DNA of 40,971 bases from assembly GCA_031277915.1 (NCBI GenBank), contig JAITLL010000013.1:1-40971 (forward strand), written 5' to 3'. Shown in pieces: positions 15,990 to 25,952 of the stretch. Under the pieces are notes generated by a model. It was not told the DNA's origin and made no database searches. It was given only the letters and a program-made list of their open reading frames with translations. A program made the position numbers and the translations under genes. Every line of letters begins with the position of its first letter. The first letter of the stretch is position 1. The DNA is from Acinetobacter sp. (lineage in GTDB: Bacteria > Pseudomonadota > Gammaproteobacteria > Pseudomonadales > Moraxellaceae).

Positions 15990-16613
15990 TTGGGAAATCG
16001 TGATAAACATTTACTCACTCAACTAGATACAATCGCGAAGGGATTAAGTGAAACTCTATCTCCATTTTGTGAAGTTGTTGTCCATGACTTAACGAACCCT
16101 GAGCATGCCATACTCTCAATACACAATAACTTATCTGGTCGAAAAATTGGAGATCCAGCAACTGAGTTAGGGTTGGCCAGAATCATGTCTCCAGAATTTC
16201 CAAATCTTATTTCAAACTATGCAAATCAGTTCGCAGATGGTCGTCCTGCAAAAAGTACTTCTATTGGTATTAAAGATGAAGAGGGCCAGTATGTAGCCGC
16301 TTTATGTATGAATATTGATTTAACACTCTTTAGAGGTATGCAAAGCGCTTTAGAGCATTTTACTAAAATTGAAACTGATAACATTATTGAAAATTTGGAA
16401 CCCAATGGTGCAGAAGCAATTCGTAAATATATCGATCAATTTGCCTCAAAACACGCCACTACACCGCGTATGTTAAAACTCAATGAGAGAAAGCAATTAA
16501 TACATGAGTTAAAGAATAATGGCTTATTAGAAATTAAAAAGGCTGTCGAGACAGTTGCACAACATTTAGGTATATCAAGAGCGAGTGCTTATTTGTATGT
16601 AAAGGAAACTTAA
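15990..16613 (+). CDS. PAS-HTH (YheO/DauR-like) transcriptional regulator
   Basis: 207 aa. The N-terminal PAS-like domain (about 15-125) has LSPFCEVVVHDL at its start and STSIGIKDEEGQYVAALCMNID, the hallmark of the YheO/DauR family. A C-terminal HTH follows (about 160-205; VETVAQHLGISRASAYLYVK). DauR represses D-arginine catabolism genes in Pseudomonas; relatives control amino-acid degradation genes. The start is a TTG, chosen because TTAGGAGA lies seven bases upstream. It is divergent from the hydroxyaspartate dehydratase-like gene, with paired dyads between them, so it probably regulates that locus. The effector is likely an amino or hydroxy-amino acid. Confidence 0.88.
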   Translation: MGNRDKHLLTQLDTIAKGLSETLSPFCEVVVHDLTNPEHAILSIHNNLSGRKIGDPATELGLARIMSPEFPNLISNYANQFADGRPAKSTSIGIKDEEGQYVAALCMNIDLTLFRGMQSALEHFTKIETDNIIENLEPNGAEAIRKYIDQFASKHATTPRMLKLNERKQLIHELKNNGLLEIKKAVETVAQHLGISRASAYLYVKET

Positions 16614-16827
16614 AACGACTCATATACTTAGAGTTGTTTATTTTAATCTATGTTGAGCTTGGTATTGCATAACCTTTGCATTTTTGAAAGGTTACTCTTC
16701 CAATTTTTTGTGCTGAAATTTTATCTTGTTTATCAAAAAATAACTTGTTTATTCAACTTGACTCATTTAAAAAAAGAAGTAGGCAATACAATAATCATTT
16801 CGGTAACTTTATTTAGGAGGTTGTTAT

Positions 16828-17061
16828 TTGAAGGTTTTTATTATTATATTTATTAGTATTTTTTTTAGTATTGGACTGTTTTGTTTAATTGTTTTTCTTA
16901 ATAATCGAAGAAATTCTTCATCCTCTGGTGAGCATGATTATTTATCCTCATCAAACCATCACTTTAATGACAATAGCCATCACCATAGCTCTAGTTATTC
17001 AAATGACTGTTCATCATCTTCGGACTCAGGTAGCTGTGATAGCGGCGGTGGTAGTGACTAA
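16828..17061 (+). CDS. Small membrane protein with Ser/His-rich tail
   Basis: 77 aa, one N-terminal TM helix (about residues 3-24) followed by NNRR, then a low-complexity tail of Ser, His, Asp, Asn and Gly with two Cys, ending GGGSD. The TTG start is unusual but supported by a perfect TAGGAGG seven bases upstream, and no better ATG exists. The positive charges after the helix suggest the tail is cytoplasmic. Histidine clusters (HH, HHH) could bind metal, but this is only suggestive. A terminator starts at the stop codon. I do not recognise a family. Confidence 0.65.
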   Translation: MKVFIIIFISIFFSIGLFCLIVFLNNRRNSSSSGEHDYLSSSNHHFNDNSHHHSSSYSNDCSSSSDSGSCDSGGGSD

Positions 17062-17090
17062 AAAGCCCTTTCATTTAAAAGGGCTTTTTA
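17060..17090. terminator. Bidirectional terminator
   Basis: Stem AAAAAGCCCTTT / AAAGGGCTTTTT with the loop CATTTA, between the small membrane protein (+) and pirin (-) genes. T tracts are present on both strands. Confidence 0.9.
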
Positions 17091-17095
17091 GCAAT

Positions 17096-17782
17096 TTAAG
17101 GTAAATCGAACCAGATGAATTGACTATCTTCAAGTGCATGAATTACTGAGTTATCTTCAAATACTAAAGCATCACCTGCTTTAACTTCTTGATCACCAAT
17201 AGTAATTACACCTGAAATGACATGAACGTAATTTACGCGTTTTGATGTTTCAACTGGCAGTTCACGACCTTTTTCCAATACAGCAGATTTTACTTCTGCA
17301 TTTTGACGAATATGCATAGGCGCGTTTGCGTCAGGGCCTGCAATTAAATGCCATTCGTTTGGTTGTTTACGTGGGTTTAAACTAATTTGTTGGTAATTTG
17401 GCTCGGCTTCTTTTACATCTGGAATAATCCAGATTTGTAATAGGTGGACGGGCGTATCAGTGTTGTTAATTTCACTATGGGCCACACCTGTACCAGCACT
17501 CATGAGCTGCCATTCACCTGCTTTAATCTGGCCTTCATTTCCCATCGTATCACGGTGTGAAATTGCACCATCGAGCACACAGGTCAAAATTTCCATATTG
17601 TCATGAGAATGAGTGCCGAAACCGTTATGGGCATCAATTCTATCGTCATTAATCACGCGTAATGCACTAACGCCCATATATTTAGGGTTATACCAGTTAC
17701 CAAATGAAAAGCTATGGTAAGACTCTAGCCAACCTGCTTTAACATGACCACGATCTTCACTACGATGCAAAAAAGTATTCAT
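17096..17782 (-). CDS. Pirin-family protein (YhhW-like, quercetinase type)
   Basis: 228 aa, a double cupin. The metal ligands line up with those of E. coli YhhW: His58 and His60 in GTHSHDN, His102 and Glu104 in VAHSE. YhhW is a quercetin 2,3-dioxygenase in vitro; bacterial pirins have varied, mostly unclear roles. The frame extends five codons to a TTG that overlaps the GGGAG ribosome site, so the ATG at 17782, eight bases after GGGAG, is the start. Two palindromes upstream (17861-17875 and 17888-17901) may be operators. Confidence 0.9.
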   Translation of the reverse strand: MNTFLHRSEDRGHVKAGWLESYHSFSFGNWYNPKYMGVSALRVINDDRIDAHNGFGTHSHDNMEILTCVLDGAISHRDTMGNEGQIKAGEWQLMSAGTGVAHSEINNTDTPVHLLQIWIIPDVKEAEPNYQQISLNPRKQPNEWHLIAGPDANAPMHIRQNAEVKSAVLEKGRELPVETSKRVNYVHVISGVITIGDQEVKAGDALVFEDNSVIHALEDSQFIWFDLP

Positions 17783-17860
17783 GATTCCATCTCCCAAATT
17801 ATTATTGATCTCTTGAGGACTATGTTAAACCTGTAGGTAAATGCTAAAAATAGAGTAGAT

Positions 17861-17901
17861 GCAACATATTGTTGCGTTTTTAATATGATCGATATATCGA
17901 T
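17861..17901. promoter_or_regulatory. Two palindromes upstream of pirin
   Basis: GCAACA-TAT-TGTTGC (17861-17875) has perfect 6-bp arms. ATCGATATATCGAT (17888-17901) is a perfect 14-base palindrome. Both lie 80-120 bases upstream of the pirin start and are candidate regulator sites. Confidence 0.4.
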
Positions 17902-17931
17902 AAATATTCGTTTTAAATTTTAGGTATAAAA

Positions 17932-17961
17932 AAAGCCTGCATAAAGCAGGCTTTCTTTTTT
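17932..17961 (-). terminator. L,D-transpeptidase gene terminator
   Basis: Stem AAAGCCTGC / GCAGGCTTT with a five-base loop. Read on the minus strand it is followed by a run of T. Confidence 0.88.
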
Positions 17962-17967
17962 TAAGGA

Positions 17968-19206
17968 TCATTCTAAGAATTTAACAGTTACACCTGCATG
18001 TACTTTATTACCTAAATCGTTAGCATCCCAGTTCGTTAAACGGATACAACCGTGTGATGCAGTTTTAGAAATTGCAGATGGGTTCGGTGTACCGTGAATA
18101 CCAAATGATTTTTTACTTAAACCAATCCAGATATTACCTACAGGAGCGTTAGGGCCCGGTGGTAAAGAAAGTGGTTTTAAGTTTTTACCTTGTACAAAGT
18201 TCGAAGGTGAATAGCTATACCAAGGGTTACGCGCAACACCAACTACCTTATAAGTACCGGTCGGAGATGGCGTATCAGAACTGCCAATTGTTGCAGGAAA
18301 GGAGCCTACCATTTGATTACGACTGTTGAATAAATACAACTGTCTCGCGCCTTTATGCGCAATAATCAGATGAATGTCTTCTGGTAAGTCATTACGTACG
18401 TTTGGAACGATGACTTTTTCACCAACTTTTTTGAAGGTCGCTTTCGGGTTTAATTTCTTTAAGAAACCTTCATCAATATGGAACTTTTCACCCAACATTT
18501 CAGTCACACGTGTGTAGTACAAACCTTTCATTTTGGCCTGTAATGCGTAGTCAGCAGGAATAGACTCTGCATATGGACCTTTTAGGTCTGCATCAGTAAT
18601 GGTGTATTCAATAAATGCAGGTTTTGTTTGTTTTGCAACAAGCGCATCCCATGTCTCTTTTGTTAAATCACCTGTAGGTGATAAACCATTCATTTGCTGG
18701 AATGATGCAATTGCTTTTAGTGTGTTTTTACCACTCATACCATCGATAGCGCCCGGTGAAGCATGTGCATTGTTCAACATAACGTGAGCACGTGCATAAA
18801 CAGGGAGTTGGCCTTTACCAATATTTTCATACCAGTCAGCATTGTTTAAGCTATCTAATGTCCATGAAACAGCAGGAGCAGAAGTCTTCGCGGCAGTCGT
18901 TGTTTTAGCTACTGCCGGAGTTGCAGGAGCAGCGATGCCTGAATCAGCATTTGGGTCTTCAGTTTTTTGTAAATTTTGTAATGTACTAGATGCCCGATTT
19001 AAATCATTTTGTTCTTGAGTAGTAATCTGTGTCTGAGCTTGCGCTTTTGCAGTTGAGGCAGCATCTACAGCTAGTGGATCAATCGGATCTTCTACAGGAG
19101 CAGATACTTTTTTAGGAGTAATTGGTTGCTCAGTTGTTGACGCAGCCAAAGCAACATTAGCAATAATACAACTTAAACTCATAGCGAGTAATGAGCGAAC
19201 AAACAT
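17968..19206 (-). CDS. Periplasmic L,D-transpeptidase with peptidoglycan-binding domain
   Basis: 412 aa. A signal peptide (SLLAMSLSCIIANVALA) is followed by a Thr/Ala/Pro-rich linker (to about 120), a PG_binding_1 domain (about 130-185), a middle region, and the YkuD catalytic domain near 270-411. The active-site motif is SHGCIRLTN with its Cys, preceded by FGIHGTPNP. YkuD enzymes make 3-3 crosslinks in peptidoglycan or attach D-amino acids. The ATG at 19206 is chosen because AAGG lies nine bases upstream; the TTG three codons earlier directly follows that AAGG. It may correspond to LdtJ of A. baumannii, but I cannot confirm this from sequence. Confidence 0.92.
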   Translation of the reverse strand: MFVRSLLAMSLSCIIANVALAASTTEQPITPKKVSAPVEDPIDPLAVDAASTAKAQAQTQITTQEQNDLNRASSTLQNLQKTEDPNADSGIAAPATPAVAKTTTAAKTSAPAVSWTLDSLNNADWYENIGKGQLPVYARAHVMLNNAHASPGAIDGMSGKNTLKAIASFQQMNGLSPTGDLTKETWDALVAKQTKPAFIEYTITDADLKGPYAESIPADYALQAKMKGLYYTRVTEMLGEKFHIDEGFLKKLNPKATFKKVGEKVIVPNVRNDLPEDIHLIIAHKGARQLYLFNSRNQMVGSFPATIGSSDTPSPTGTYKVVGVARNPWYSYSPSNFVQGKNLKPLSLPPGPNAPVGNIWIGLSKKSFGIHGTPNPSAISKTASHGCIRLTNWDANDLGNKVHAGVTVKFLE

Positions 19207-19499
19207 GTAATTCAACCTTAAGAATTTTCATATAAGCAATAGGCTAATAAGACTCATCCTCAAGTTTATAAAATCACCAATAAGCGTATTTAATATTGGT
19301 TAATTTAATAATTAAAGGAAGGTCATTAAACCCAATGTAACATGTTGCAAGTATTGCAGAAAACTCCGCCTCTTGCAGTAGACTTTTGTGTAAATATGCA
19401 TTTTTTAGCAGTTTGACAAGCTTTTTGTATGAAATTGAAATGATAAAAACATCCATGTTTTGATATGATGCTGGCACATGAAAAAGATAGAGATCGGCA

Positions 19500-20573
19500 A
19501 TGACGACACTTAAAAATGATCGTTTCTTACGTGCTTTATTACGTGAGCCTGTAGACACCACCCCAATATGGATGATGCGCCAAGCAGGACGTTATTTACC
19601 TGAGTATCGCGAAACGCGCTCAAAAGCAGGCGACTTTCTATCTTTATGCAAAAATACAGAGTTTGCTTGTGAAGTCACTTTACAGCCTTTACGTCGCTAT
19701 GATTTAGACGCAGCAATTTTATTTTCAGATATTTTAACGATTCCGGACGCATTAGGTTTAGGTCTTTATTTTGAAACAGGCGAAGGCCCTAAGTTTCATA
19801 AAACGATCCGTACTGAACAAGACGTAGCGAATTTACCTAAGTTAAATGCTAAATCTGATCTTGATTATGTTATGAATGCAGTAAGCACAATTCGCTCTGC
19901 TTTAGGTGGTCAGGTTCCACTGATTGGTTTTTCGGGGAGTCCTTGGACACTGGCGACTTATATGGTCGAAGGTGGTTCAAGTAAAGAGTTTCGTTTTACT
20001 AAACAAATGATGTATGCCCAACCAGAAGTTTTGCATGCGTTGCTTGACCATTTGGCAGACTCAGTAATTGATTATTTAAATGCTCAAATTGATGCAGGTG
20101 CTCAGGCCATTCAAATTTTTGATAGTTGGGGTGGGGCTTTAGCACACCGTGAATATATAGAATTTTCACGCAACTATATGAAGAAGATTATTGCAGGTCT
20201 TCAACGTGAAAAAGATGGTCGCCGTATTCCAGTGATTGTGTTTACCAAGGGCGGTGGGCAGTGGTTAGAACCAATGATCACAACTGGTGCCGATGCATTA
20301 GGACTTGACTGGACAACGCCATTAAATACAGCTCGCACCACTGTAGCTGGTCGTGTTGCCTTACAAGGAAATCTTGACCCGGCGGTTTTGTATGGTTCAG
20401 CTGCTTCAATTGAAAAAGCAGTCAAAGCAATGCTGGATGATGCTTACGCAGATGGTGAAAAGACTGGTTATGTCGCAAACTTGGGTCATGGTATTACCCA
20501 ATGGGTAGACCCGGCACAGCCAAAAATCTTCGTAGATACAGTACATGAGTATAGTGCAAAGTATTTAGGATAA
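19500..20573 (+). CDS. hemE: Uroporphyrinogen decarboxylase
   Basis: 357 aa, close to E. coli HemE (354). It converts uroporphyrinogen III to coproporphyrinogen III in heme synthesis, in the cytoplasm. Family signatures visible: [16 protein letters not shown] near residues 21-36 (substrate-binding arginines), [29 protein letters not shown] and FDSWGG. Ribosome site is weak. The DUF817 gene starts six bases after the stop, so the two are probably cotranscribed. The upstream 19216-19499 region holds no gene. Confidence 0.97.
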   Translation: MTTLKNDRFLRALLREPVDTTPIWMMRQAGRYLPEYRETRSKAGDFLSLCKNTEFACEVTLQPLRRYDLDAAILFSDILTIPDALGLGLYFETGEGPKFHKTIRTEQDVANLPKLNAKSDLDYVMNAVSTIRSALGGQVPLIGFSGSPWTLATYMVEGGSSKEFRFTKQMMYAQPEVLHALLDHLADSVIDYLNAQIDAGAQAIQIFDSWGGALAHREYIEFSRNYMKKIIAGLQREKDGRRIPVIVFTKGGGQWLEPMITTGADALGLDWTTPLNTARTTVAGRVALQGNLDPAVLYGSAASIEKAVKAMLDDAYADGEKTGYVANLGHGITQWVDPAQPKIFVDTVHEYSAKYLG

Positions 20574-20579
20574 TTTTTT

Positions 20580-21374
20580 GTGCAACATCTAGTTTTCGCT
20601 CTTCAATTTATTGGCAAGGCTGTTTCGGCAGCCTTGTTTGGTATTTTGCTTTTAATTGCTTTTGCCCTAACAGCACCGATGGGAAGCCATGAATATATGG
20701 GTTTTTATCGTTATGATTATTTACTCATTTATGCACTGATTATTCAAATTTGCTTGTTGTATTTAAAGCTTGAATCATGGCAAGAAGCCAAAGTTATTGC
20801 TTTGTTTCATATCATGGCAATGGTCATGGAAATCTTTTTGACACACCCTGGAATTGCTTCGTGGCAATATCCACAGCCTGCTGTTTTTAAAATCATCACA
20901 GTGCCTTTATTTGCAGGTTTTATGTATTCTGCTGTAGGTAGTTTCTTTGCCCGTTCAATACGTCTATTTCAAGTTTCCTTTGCAAAGCTTCCAAGTTTTG
21001 GAAGCATGCTTGTTCTTGCATTTTTTTCCTATATCAATTTTATGAGTAAATTTTTTATTCCCGATATTCGTTATATTTTATTTGCTTTTAGTGTTTATAT
21101 TTTCTGGAAAACTACGCTTTATTTTCAATTAAATGAGCGGAAATTTAAAATCCCGATGTTACCTGTGTTGTTGACACTCGCCTTTCTGATCTGGATTGCT
21201 GAAAATATTAGTACATTTTATAAAATCTGGGTTTATCCAAGTCAGATCGATGCTTGGCATATGGTGGGGTGGGGAAAACTTGGATCATGGTATTTATTAT
21301 TGCTTCTAAGTTTAGTGCTCGTACTTAAAATATTAGGAACACGAGATAACCAAGGTAATTGGAATTTAAGGTAA
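20580..21374 (+). CDS. DUF817 family integral membrane protein
   Basis: 264 aa, about eight TM helices. Distinctive segments are SWQYPQPAVFKIITVPLFAGFMYSAVG and WIAENISTFYKIWVYPSQ, with GSWYLLLLLSLVLV near the end. These match the DUF817 (PF05675) family as I remember it, which has no known function. The start is a GTG with TTAGGA about nine bases upstream, inside the end of hemE. The six-base gap indicates an operon with hemE, but the family is found without hemE elsewhere, so this may be coincidental. Confidence 0.8.
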   Translation: MQHLVFALQFIGKAVSAALFGILLLIAFALTAPMGSHEYMGFYRYDYLLIYALIIQICLLYLKLESWQEAKVIALFHIMAMVMEIFLTHPGIASWQYPQPAVFKIITVPLFAGFMYSAVGSFFARSIRLFQVSFAKLPSFGSMLVLAFFSYINFMSKFFIPDIRYILFAFSVYIFWKTTLYFQLNERKFKIPMLPVLLTLAFLIWIAENISTFYKIWVYPSQIDAWHMVGWGKLGSWYLLLLLSLVLVLKILGTRDNQGNWNLR

Positions 21375-21449
21375 AATTTCTTTTTCACTTTTTATCATAT
21401 TATTTATTTTTTAATTGCTAATTGACCTTCTTCTCGCTATCTTTAATGG

Positions 21450-21467
21450 GTGTAATAAGAATTACAC
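21450..21467. promoter_or_regulatory. Perfect dyad upstream of the DUF3015 gene
   Basis: GTGTAAT-AAGA-ATTACAC, a perfect 7-bp dyad 50 bases upstream of the start at 21518. It is a candidate operator or transcript 5' hairpin. Confidence 0.4.
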
Positions 21468-21517
21468 ATAACAATACATAAGAAACGCTCAATAATGATT
21501 TTTGGAGATATACATCT

Positions 21518-21988
21518 ATGTTAAAAAAATTAGCTTTAGCTGCTTTATTAGCAGCTGGTTCAAGTGTTGCTATGGCTGATAGTGATGTAGGTTGTGGTGT
21601 GGGTACGCAAGTATGGGCTGGCCAAAAAGGAGTGGTGCCTAAAATTCTTGCTGCAACAACAAATGGTATTTTTACTAACCAATTATTAGGTATTACTTTC
21701 GGTACATTAGGCTGCCGTCAAGGTGGGACAGTAACAGCTCAAGTTGTTACATTCACAAATGAAAATGCAGAATCTTTAGCGCGTGACATGGCAGTAGGTC
21801 AAGGTGAAAGCCTGAATGTACTTGCTGAGTTAATGCAAATTAAACCACAAGATAAAGATCGTTTCTTCAAAATTTCAAAAGCAAACTTTGGTGAAATCTA
21901 TTCAGCAAACAACCAAAACACACTTCAAGTATTAGCATCATTACAAAACGTGATGGCTAAAGATGAAGTTTTAAAAGCTTACGTATAA
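21518..21988 (+). CDS. DUF3015 family exported protein
   Basis: 156 aa. A clean signal peptide (KKLALAALLAAGSSVAMA, cleavage about residue 20) precedes a mature part beginning DSDVGCGVGTQVWAGQKG. It continues with the glycine/threonine pattern TNGIFTNQLLGITFGTLGC. Two Cys could form a disulfide. The layout matches the DUF3015 family of Gram-negative periplasmic proteins, of unknown function. TTTGGAG lies 11 bases upstream of the ATG. A strong terminator follows before the DUF4105 gene. Confidence 0.88.
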   Translation: MLKKLALAALLAAGSSVAMADSDVGCGVGTQVWAGQKGVVPKILAATTNGIFTNQLLGITFGTLGCRQGGTVTAQVVTFTNENAESLARDMAVGQGESLNVLAELMQIKPQDKDRFFKISKANFGEIYSANNQNTLQVLASLQNVMAKDEVLKAYV

Positions 21989-21999
21989 GTTTGAACTTG

Positions 22000-22026
22000 A
22001 AAACCCTGTCATCTGGCAGGGTTTTT
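22000..22026 (+). terminator. Terminator after the DUF3015 gene
   Basis: Stem AAAACCCTG / CAGGGTTTT with an eight-base loop, continuing into T. Confidence 0.88.
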
Positions 22027-22049
22027 CTTATATCTAATGATTAAAATTG

Positions 22050-23942
22050 ATGAGCTTAATGAAGTCAGTTGTTTTAGTTTTTGCCTCTTTGGCAGTTAAT
22101 ATTGCGTATTCAGCAGAAATAAATCCATCTATTCAAAACTATTGGTCAATTGCGGAACAAAAAAAATTAGACCAAGACATTACATGGCAACGGCTCATGT
22201 ATGTAAATAAAAACCATAAGAGTGAAGTGAGTTATTCTGGTTACTTTGTGGTAGCAAACGGAAAAAATAATTTAAAAGAAGAATTGAAAGCCGATATTGC
22301 CGAGTTATTTACATCTGCTCCAGATAATCAGTCCTTTCGCTGTAAATTTCCGGCACGCAGTCATTGGCTCATAAACCAATTAGCCATTCAAGAAAATGAA
22401 TTGCCGCAAGTAAAATGTCCAGAGTTTGAAAACTGGATTGGCCAAATTAAGCCTTACAAAGCGACATTAATTTATGCAACCGATTTTATGGGTAATCCAA
22501 GCTCGATGTTTGGTCATACCTTATTGCGACTAGACCCTAAAGATCAACAGCAGTTAAACCTCGTTTCTTACGCCGTTAACTATGCGGCAACTGTGGCAGG
22601 TAACGACAATTGGTCATATGCATGGAAAGGGTTAACAGGGCAGTATCCGGGCGAATATTCACTTATGCCTTACTACCGTAAGGTAAAAGAATACGGTGAC
22701 TTTGAAAGCCGTGATTTATGGGAATATGAGTTAAATCTAAACCCAGAAGAAACGCGATTTTTAGTATCTCATATTTGGGAAATGCAACATGTAAGTTTCC
22801 CTTATTACTTTGTGAGTGATAATTGTGCATATCGCTTATTGGGATTAGTTGATTTAGTTAAGCCTGAGTCTCATTTGCAGGAAAAGTTTAATTACGCTTC
22901 TATTCCAATGGAAACCATTAAAGCGATGCAGCAACAAGGGTTGACGAAAGCTCCTGTATATCGACCAGCTTTAGAAACTCAACTATTGGCCCAAGCTCAT
23001 CAGCATGGCGCGTCTTTAGCAAAAGTTGCTCATAAAGTAGCAATGATGCCAACTAAACAGTCTTCGGAAATGCTTAAGTCATTTAGTCCGTTAGATCAGG
23101 CCAAAATCCTTGAGATGGCTTATGATGATTTATATCTCCAATTTATTAGCCGTAAAGTTGAAGAAAGTTTTGCTCAACCACAGCTAAGGCAGCTTTTGGC
23201 TTTAAGAAGTCAAATTGATTTGGACAAACAGCGTCAAGAACCTAAACGGCCATCTACCGAGCCAACCCAAGGCCATAATGCACGCAATCTTTCACTAAAA
23301 CTAGGTGAAGTTCAAGGTGATAAGTTTGTCGAGATAGGGCATAGGTCGGCTTATCATGATTTGATTGATCCTCAAGGTGGATATCGTGCTGGTACCCAAT
23401 TGCTCTTTTTAAATGGTAGCGCTCAATGGCGTAATGACCATTTAAAACTAGAACATCTTGATTTGTTAGAAGTAAATTCTTATAACCCGATTCAACCTTT
23501 TAAAACACCGCTGAGTTGGGGATTTAATTTGGGTTGGCGTCAGGAAGCGATTCATGATGGTGCTTTTAGTGAAGAAAAACAGCATGGTGTTGCGAGTTTT
23601 AATACCCAAGTGGGATATAGCGTTGCTGACTATGATCGTAAGCATTTGTGCTATGGACAAGTTCAGGCTTATGTTCAAGCTGGTTCAAATCTAGATAAAG
23701 GTTGGCGCATTGGTATGGGACCAACACTAGGTTGTATGAATCAGTGGTTTGAAAAATTTAATTCATTGATACAAGTTGAGCTACCGTACTGGGAAGATCA
23801 AGACCAATGGAACTTACGGCTAAATACACAGTGGCAATATGTCATTAATAACAATAATGCTATTCGACTGAATTGGGATTATGAAAAACAGAAGCATCAA
23901 GACTGGATGAAATCAAGTTTGGGATATGTCTGGTTCTTTTAA
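22050..23942 (+). CDS. DUF4105 / Lnb-like periplasmic protein with possible C-terminal barrel
   Basis: 630 aa. A signal peptide (KSVVLVFASLAVNIAYSA) is followed by the DUF4105 domain (about 115-300). It carries SSMFGHTLLRL with a conserved His and FVSDNCAYRLL with a conserved Cys, a cysteine-peptidase-like pair. The same domain forms the periplasmic part of Lnb, the lipoprotein N-acyltransferase of Bacteroides. After about residue 410 the sequence turns to alternating beta strands (LSLKLGEVQG, WGFNLGWRQE, WRIGMGPTLG) and ends SSLGYVWFF. A terminal Phe is typical of outer-membrane barrels. The start could also be the ATG at 22059, since no strong ribosome site decides. The exact role is unknown. 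Confidence 0.82.
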   Translation: MSLMKSVVLVFASLAVNIAYSAEINPSIQNYWSIAEQKKLDQDITWQRLMYVNKNHKSEVSYSGYFVVANGKNNLKEELKADIAELFTSAPDNQSFRCKFPARSHWLINQLAIQENELPQVKCPEFENWIGQIKPYKATLIYATDFMGNPSSMFGHTLLRLDPKDQQQLNLVSYAVNYAATVAGNDNWSYAWKGLTGQYPGEYSLMPYYRKVKEYGDFESRDLWEYELNLNPEETRFLVSHIWEMQHVSFPYYFVSDNCAYRLLGLVDLVKPESHLQEKFNYASIPMETIKAMQQQGLTKAPVYRPALETQLLAQAHQHGASLAKVAHKVAMMPTKQSSEMLKSFSPLDQAKILEMAYDDLYLQFISRKVEESFAQPQLRQLLALRSQIDLDKQRQEPKRPSTEPTQGHNARNLSLKLGEVQGDKFVEIGHRSAYHDLIDPQGGYRAGTQLLFLNGSAQWRNDHLKLEHLDLLEVNSYNPIQPFKTPLSWGFNLGWRQEAIHDGAFSEEKQHGVASFNTQVGYSVADYDRKHLCYGQVQAYVQAGSNLDKGWRIGMGPTLGCMNQWFEKFNSLIQVELPYWEDQDQWNLRLNTQWQYVINNNNAIRLNWDYEKQKHQDWMKSSLGYVWFF

Positions 23943-23957
23943 ATAATAAGCTGATAA

Positions 23958-23998
23958 AAAGAGAGAAATAAACTCTATTTATTTCTCTCTTTGTTTTA
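23958..23998. terminator. Bidirectional terminator between DUF4105 gene and blaADC
   Basis: Stem AGAGAGAAATAAA / TTTATTTCTCTCT (13 bp, five-base loop) flanked by A-rich and T-rich tracts, serving both convergent genes. Confidence 0.9.
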
Positions 23999-24006
23999 AG
24001 GAAAAA

Positions 24007-25161
<1,155 letters not shown>

Positions 25162-25272
25162 TCACTCATAAATTATTTCAAATTAAAGATGCGTATTTTT
25201 ATAACAAAAATCATCTAATTTAATTGTTATGTTTTATAGAATTGGTTTCGACTTTCTATCTCACCTATAAAA

Positions 25273-25295
25273 AAAGCCCAACAGGGTCGGGCTTT
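25273..25295 (-). terminator. folE terminator
   Basis: Stem AAAGCCC / GGGCTTT, with seven T following on the minus strand. It insulates blaADC from folE transcription. Confidence 0.85.
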
Positions 25296-25314
25296 ATTTT
25301 ACAGTAAAACTGAA

Positions 25315-25869
25315 TTAGTAGCTTTCCGGTACAGCACTTAAGAATTCACGGCGCGCTTCTTTATCGGTTTTAAAATCTCCGACAAATGAAACTGTACGCG
25401 TGGTCGATTCTTGTTTACCTACACCACGCATCATCATACACATATGTGCTGAATCAATAACAACCGCGACACCGCGAGCACCAGTCACTTCTGCTACAGC
25501 TTCTGCAATTTGCTGAGTTAGGTTTTCCTGAATTTGCAAACGGCGGGCAAACATCTCGGTAATGCGTGCGAATTTAGATAAGCCAAGAACTTTGCCTTCT
25601 GGTAAATAGGCAACATGAACACGGCCATAGAATGGGAGGAGATGGTGTTCGCAGAGCGAATAAAATTCAATATTCTTTACCAATACCATTTCATGGTTAT
25701 CTGATGGGAAAACAGCATTATTGGTGACTTCTTCTAAAGTTTTACTATAGCCAGAAGTTAAATATGAAAAAGCTTTAGCCGCACGCATAGGCGTATCTTT
25801 AAGGCCGGGACGATCAAGATCTTCACCGACGGCAGTCAGAATGTTTGCGTACGATTGCTGCATAGACAT
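25315..25869 (-). CDS. folE: GTP cyclohydrolase I
   Basis: 184 aa. It converts GTP to dihydroneopterin triphosphate, the first step of folate synthesis, in the cytoplasm. Type I signatures visible: the zinc-binding [10 protein letters not shown] with Cys and His, GLSKFARI, and the second zinc Cys in HMCMMMRGV. The frame also opens at a GTG four codons upstream, but no Shine-Dalgarno sequence supports it, and [11 protein letters not shown] fits the family better. It is monocistronic, with its own terminator before blaADC. Confidence 0.95.
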   Translation of the reverse strand: MSMQQSYANILTAVGEDLDRPGLKDTPMRAAKAFSYLTSGYSKTLEEVTNNAVFPSDNHEMVLVKNIEFYSLCEHHLLPFYGRVHVAYLPEGKVLGLSKFARITEMFARRLQIQENLTQQIAEAVAEVTGARGVAVVIDSAHMCMMMRGVGKQESTTRTVSFVGDFKTDKEARREFLSAVPESY

Positions 25870-25952
25870 AAGAATGTTCACTTACACTGGTTGAACAAAA
25901 CGGCATTCTATCAGAAAACTATAAAAAGTCTGAATTCTGTAGAAAAAGCCGA

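Noticed and set aside
16650-16856. 68-codon frame upstream of the small Ser/His-rich protein
   Set aside because: No ribosome site, odd composition, and overlaps the well-supported TTG-started gene.
17861-17875. GCAACATATTGTTGC as a mobile-element end or recombination site
   Set aside because: No partner copy, target duplication or recombinase nearby; an operator is simpler.
19274-19561. 95-codon minus-strand frame at the hemE start
   Set aside because: It crosses into hemE coding sequence and has no domain; a shadow frame.
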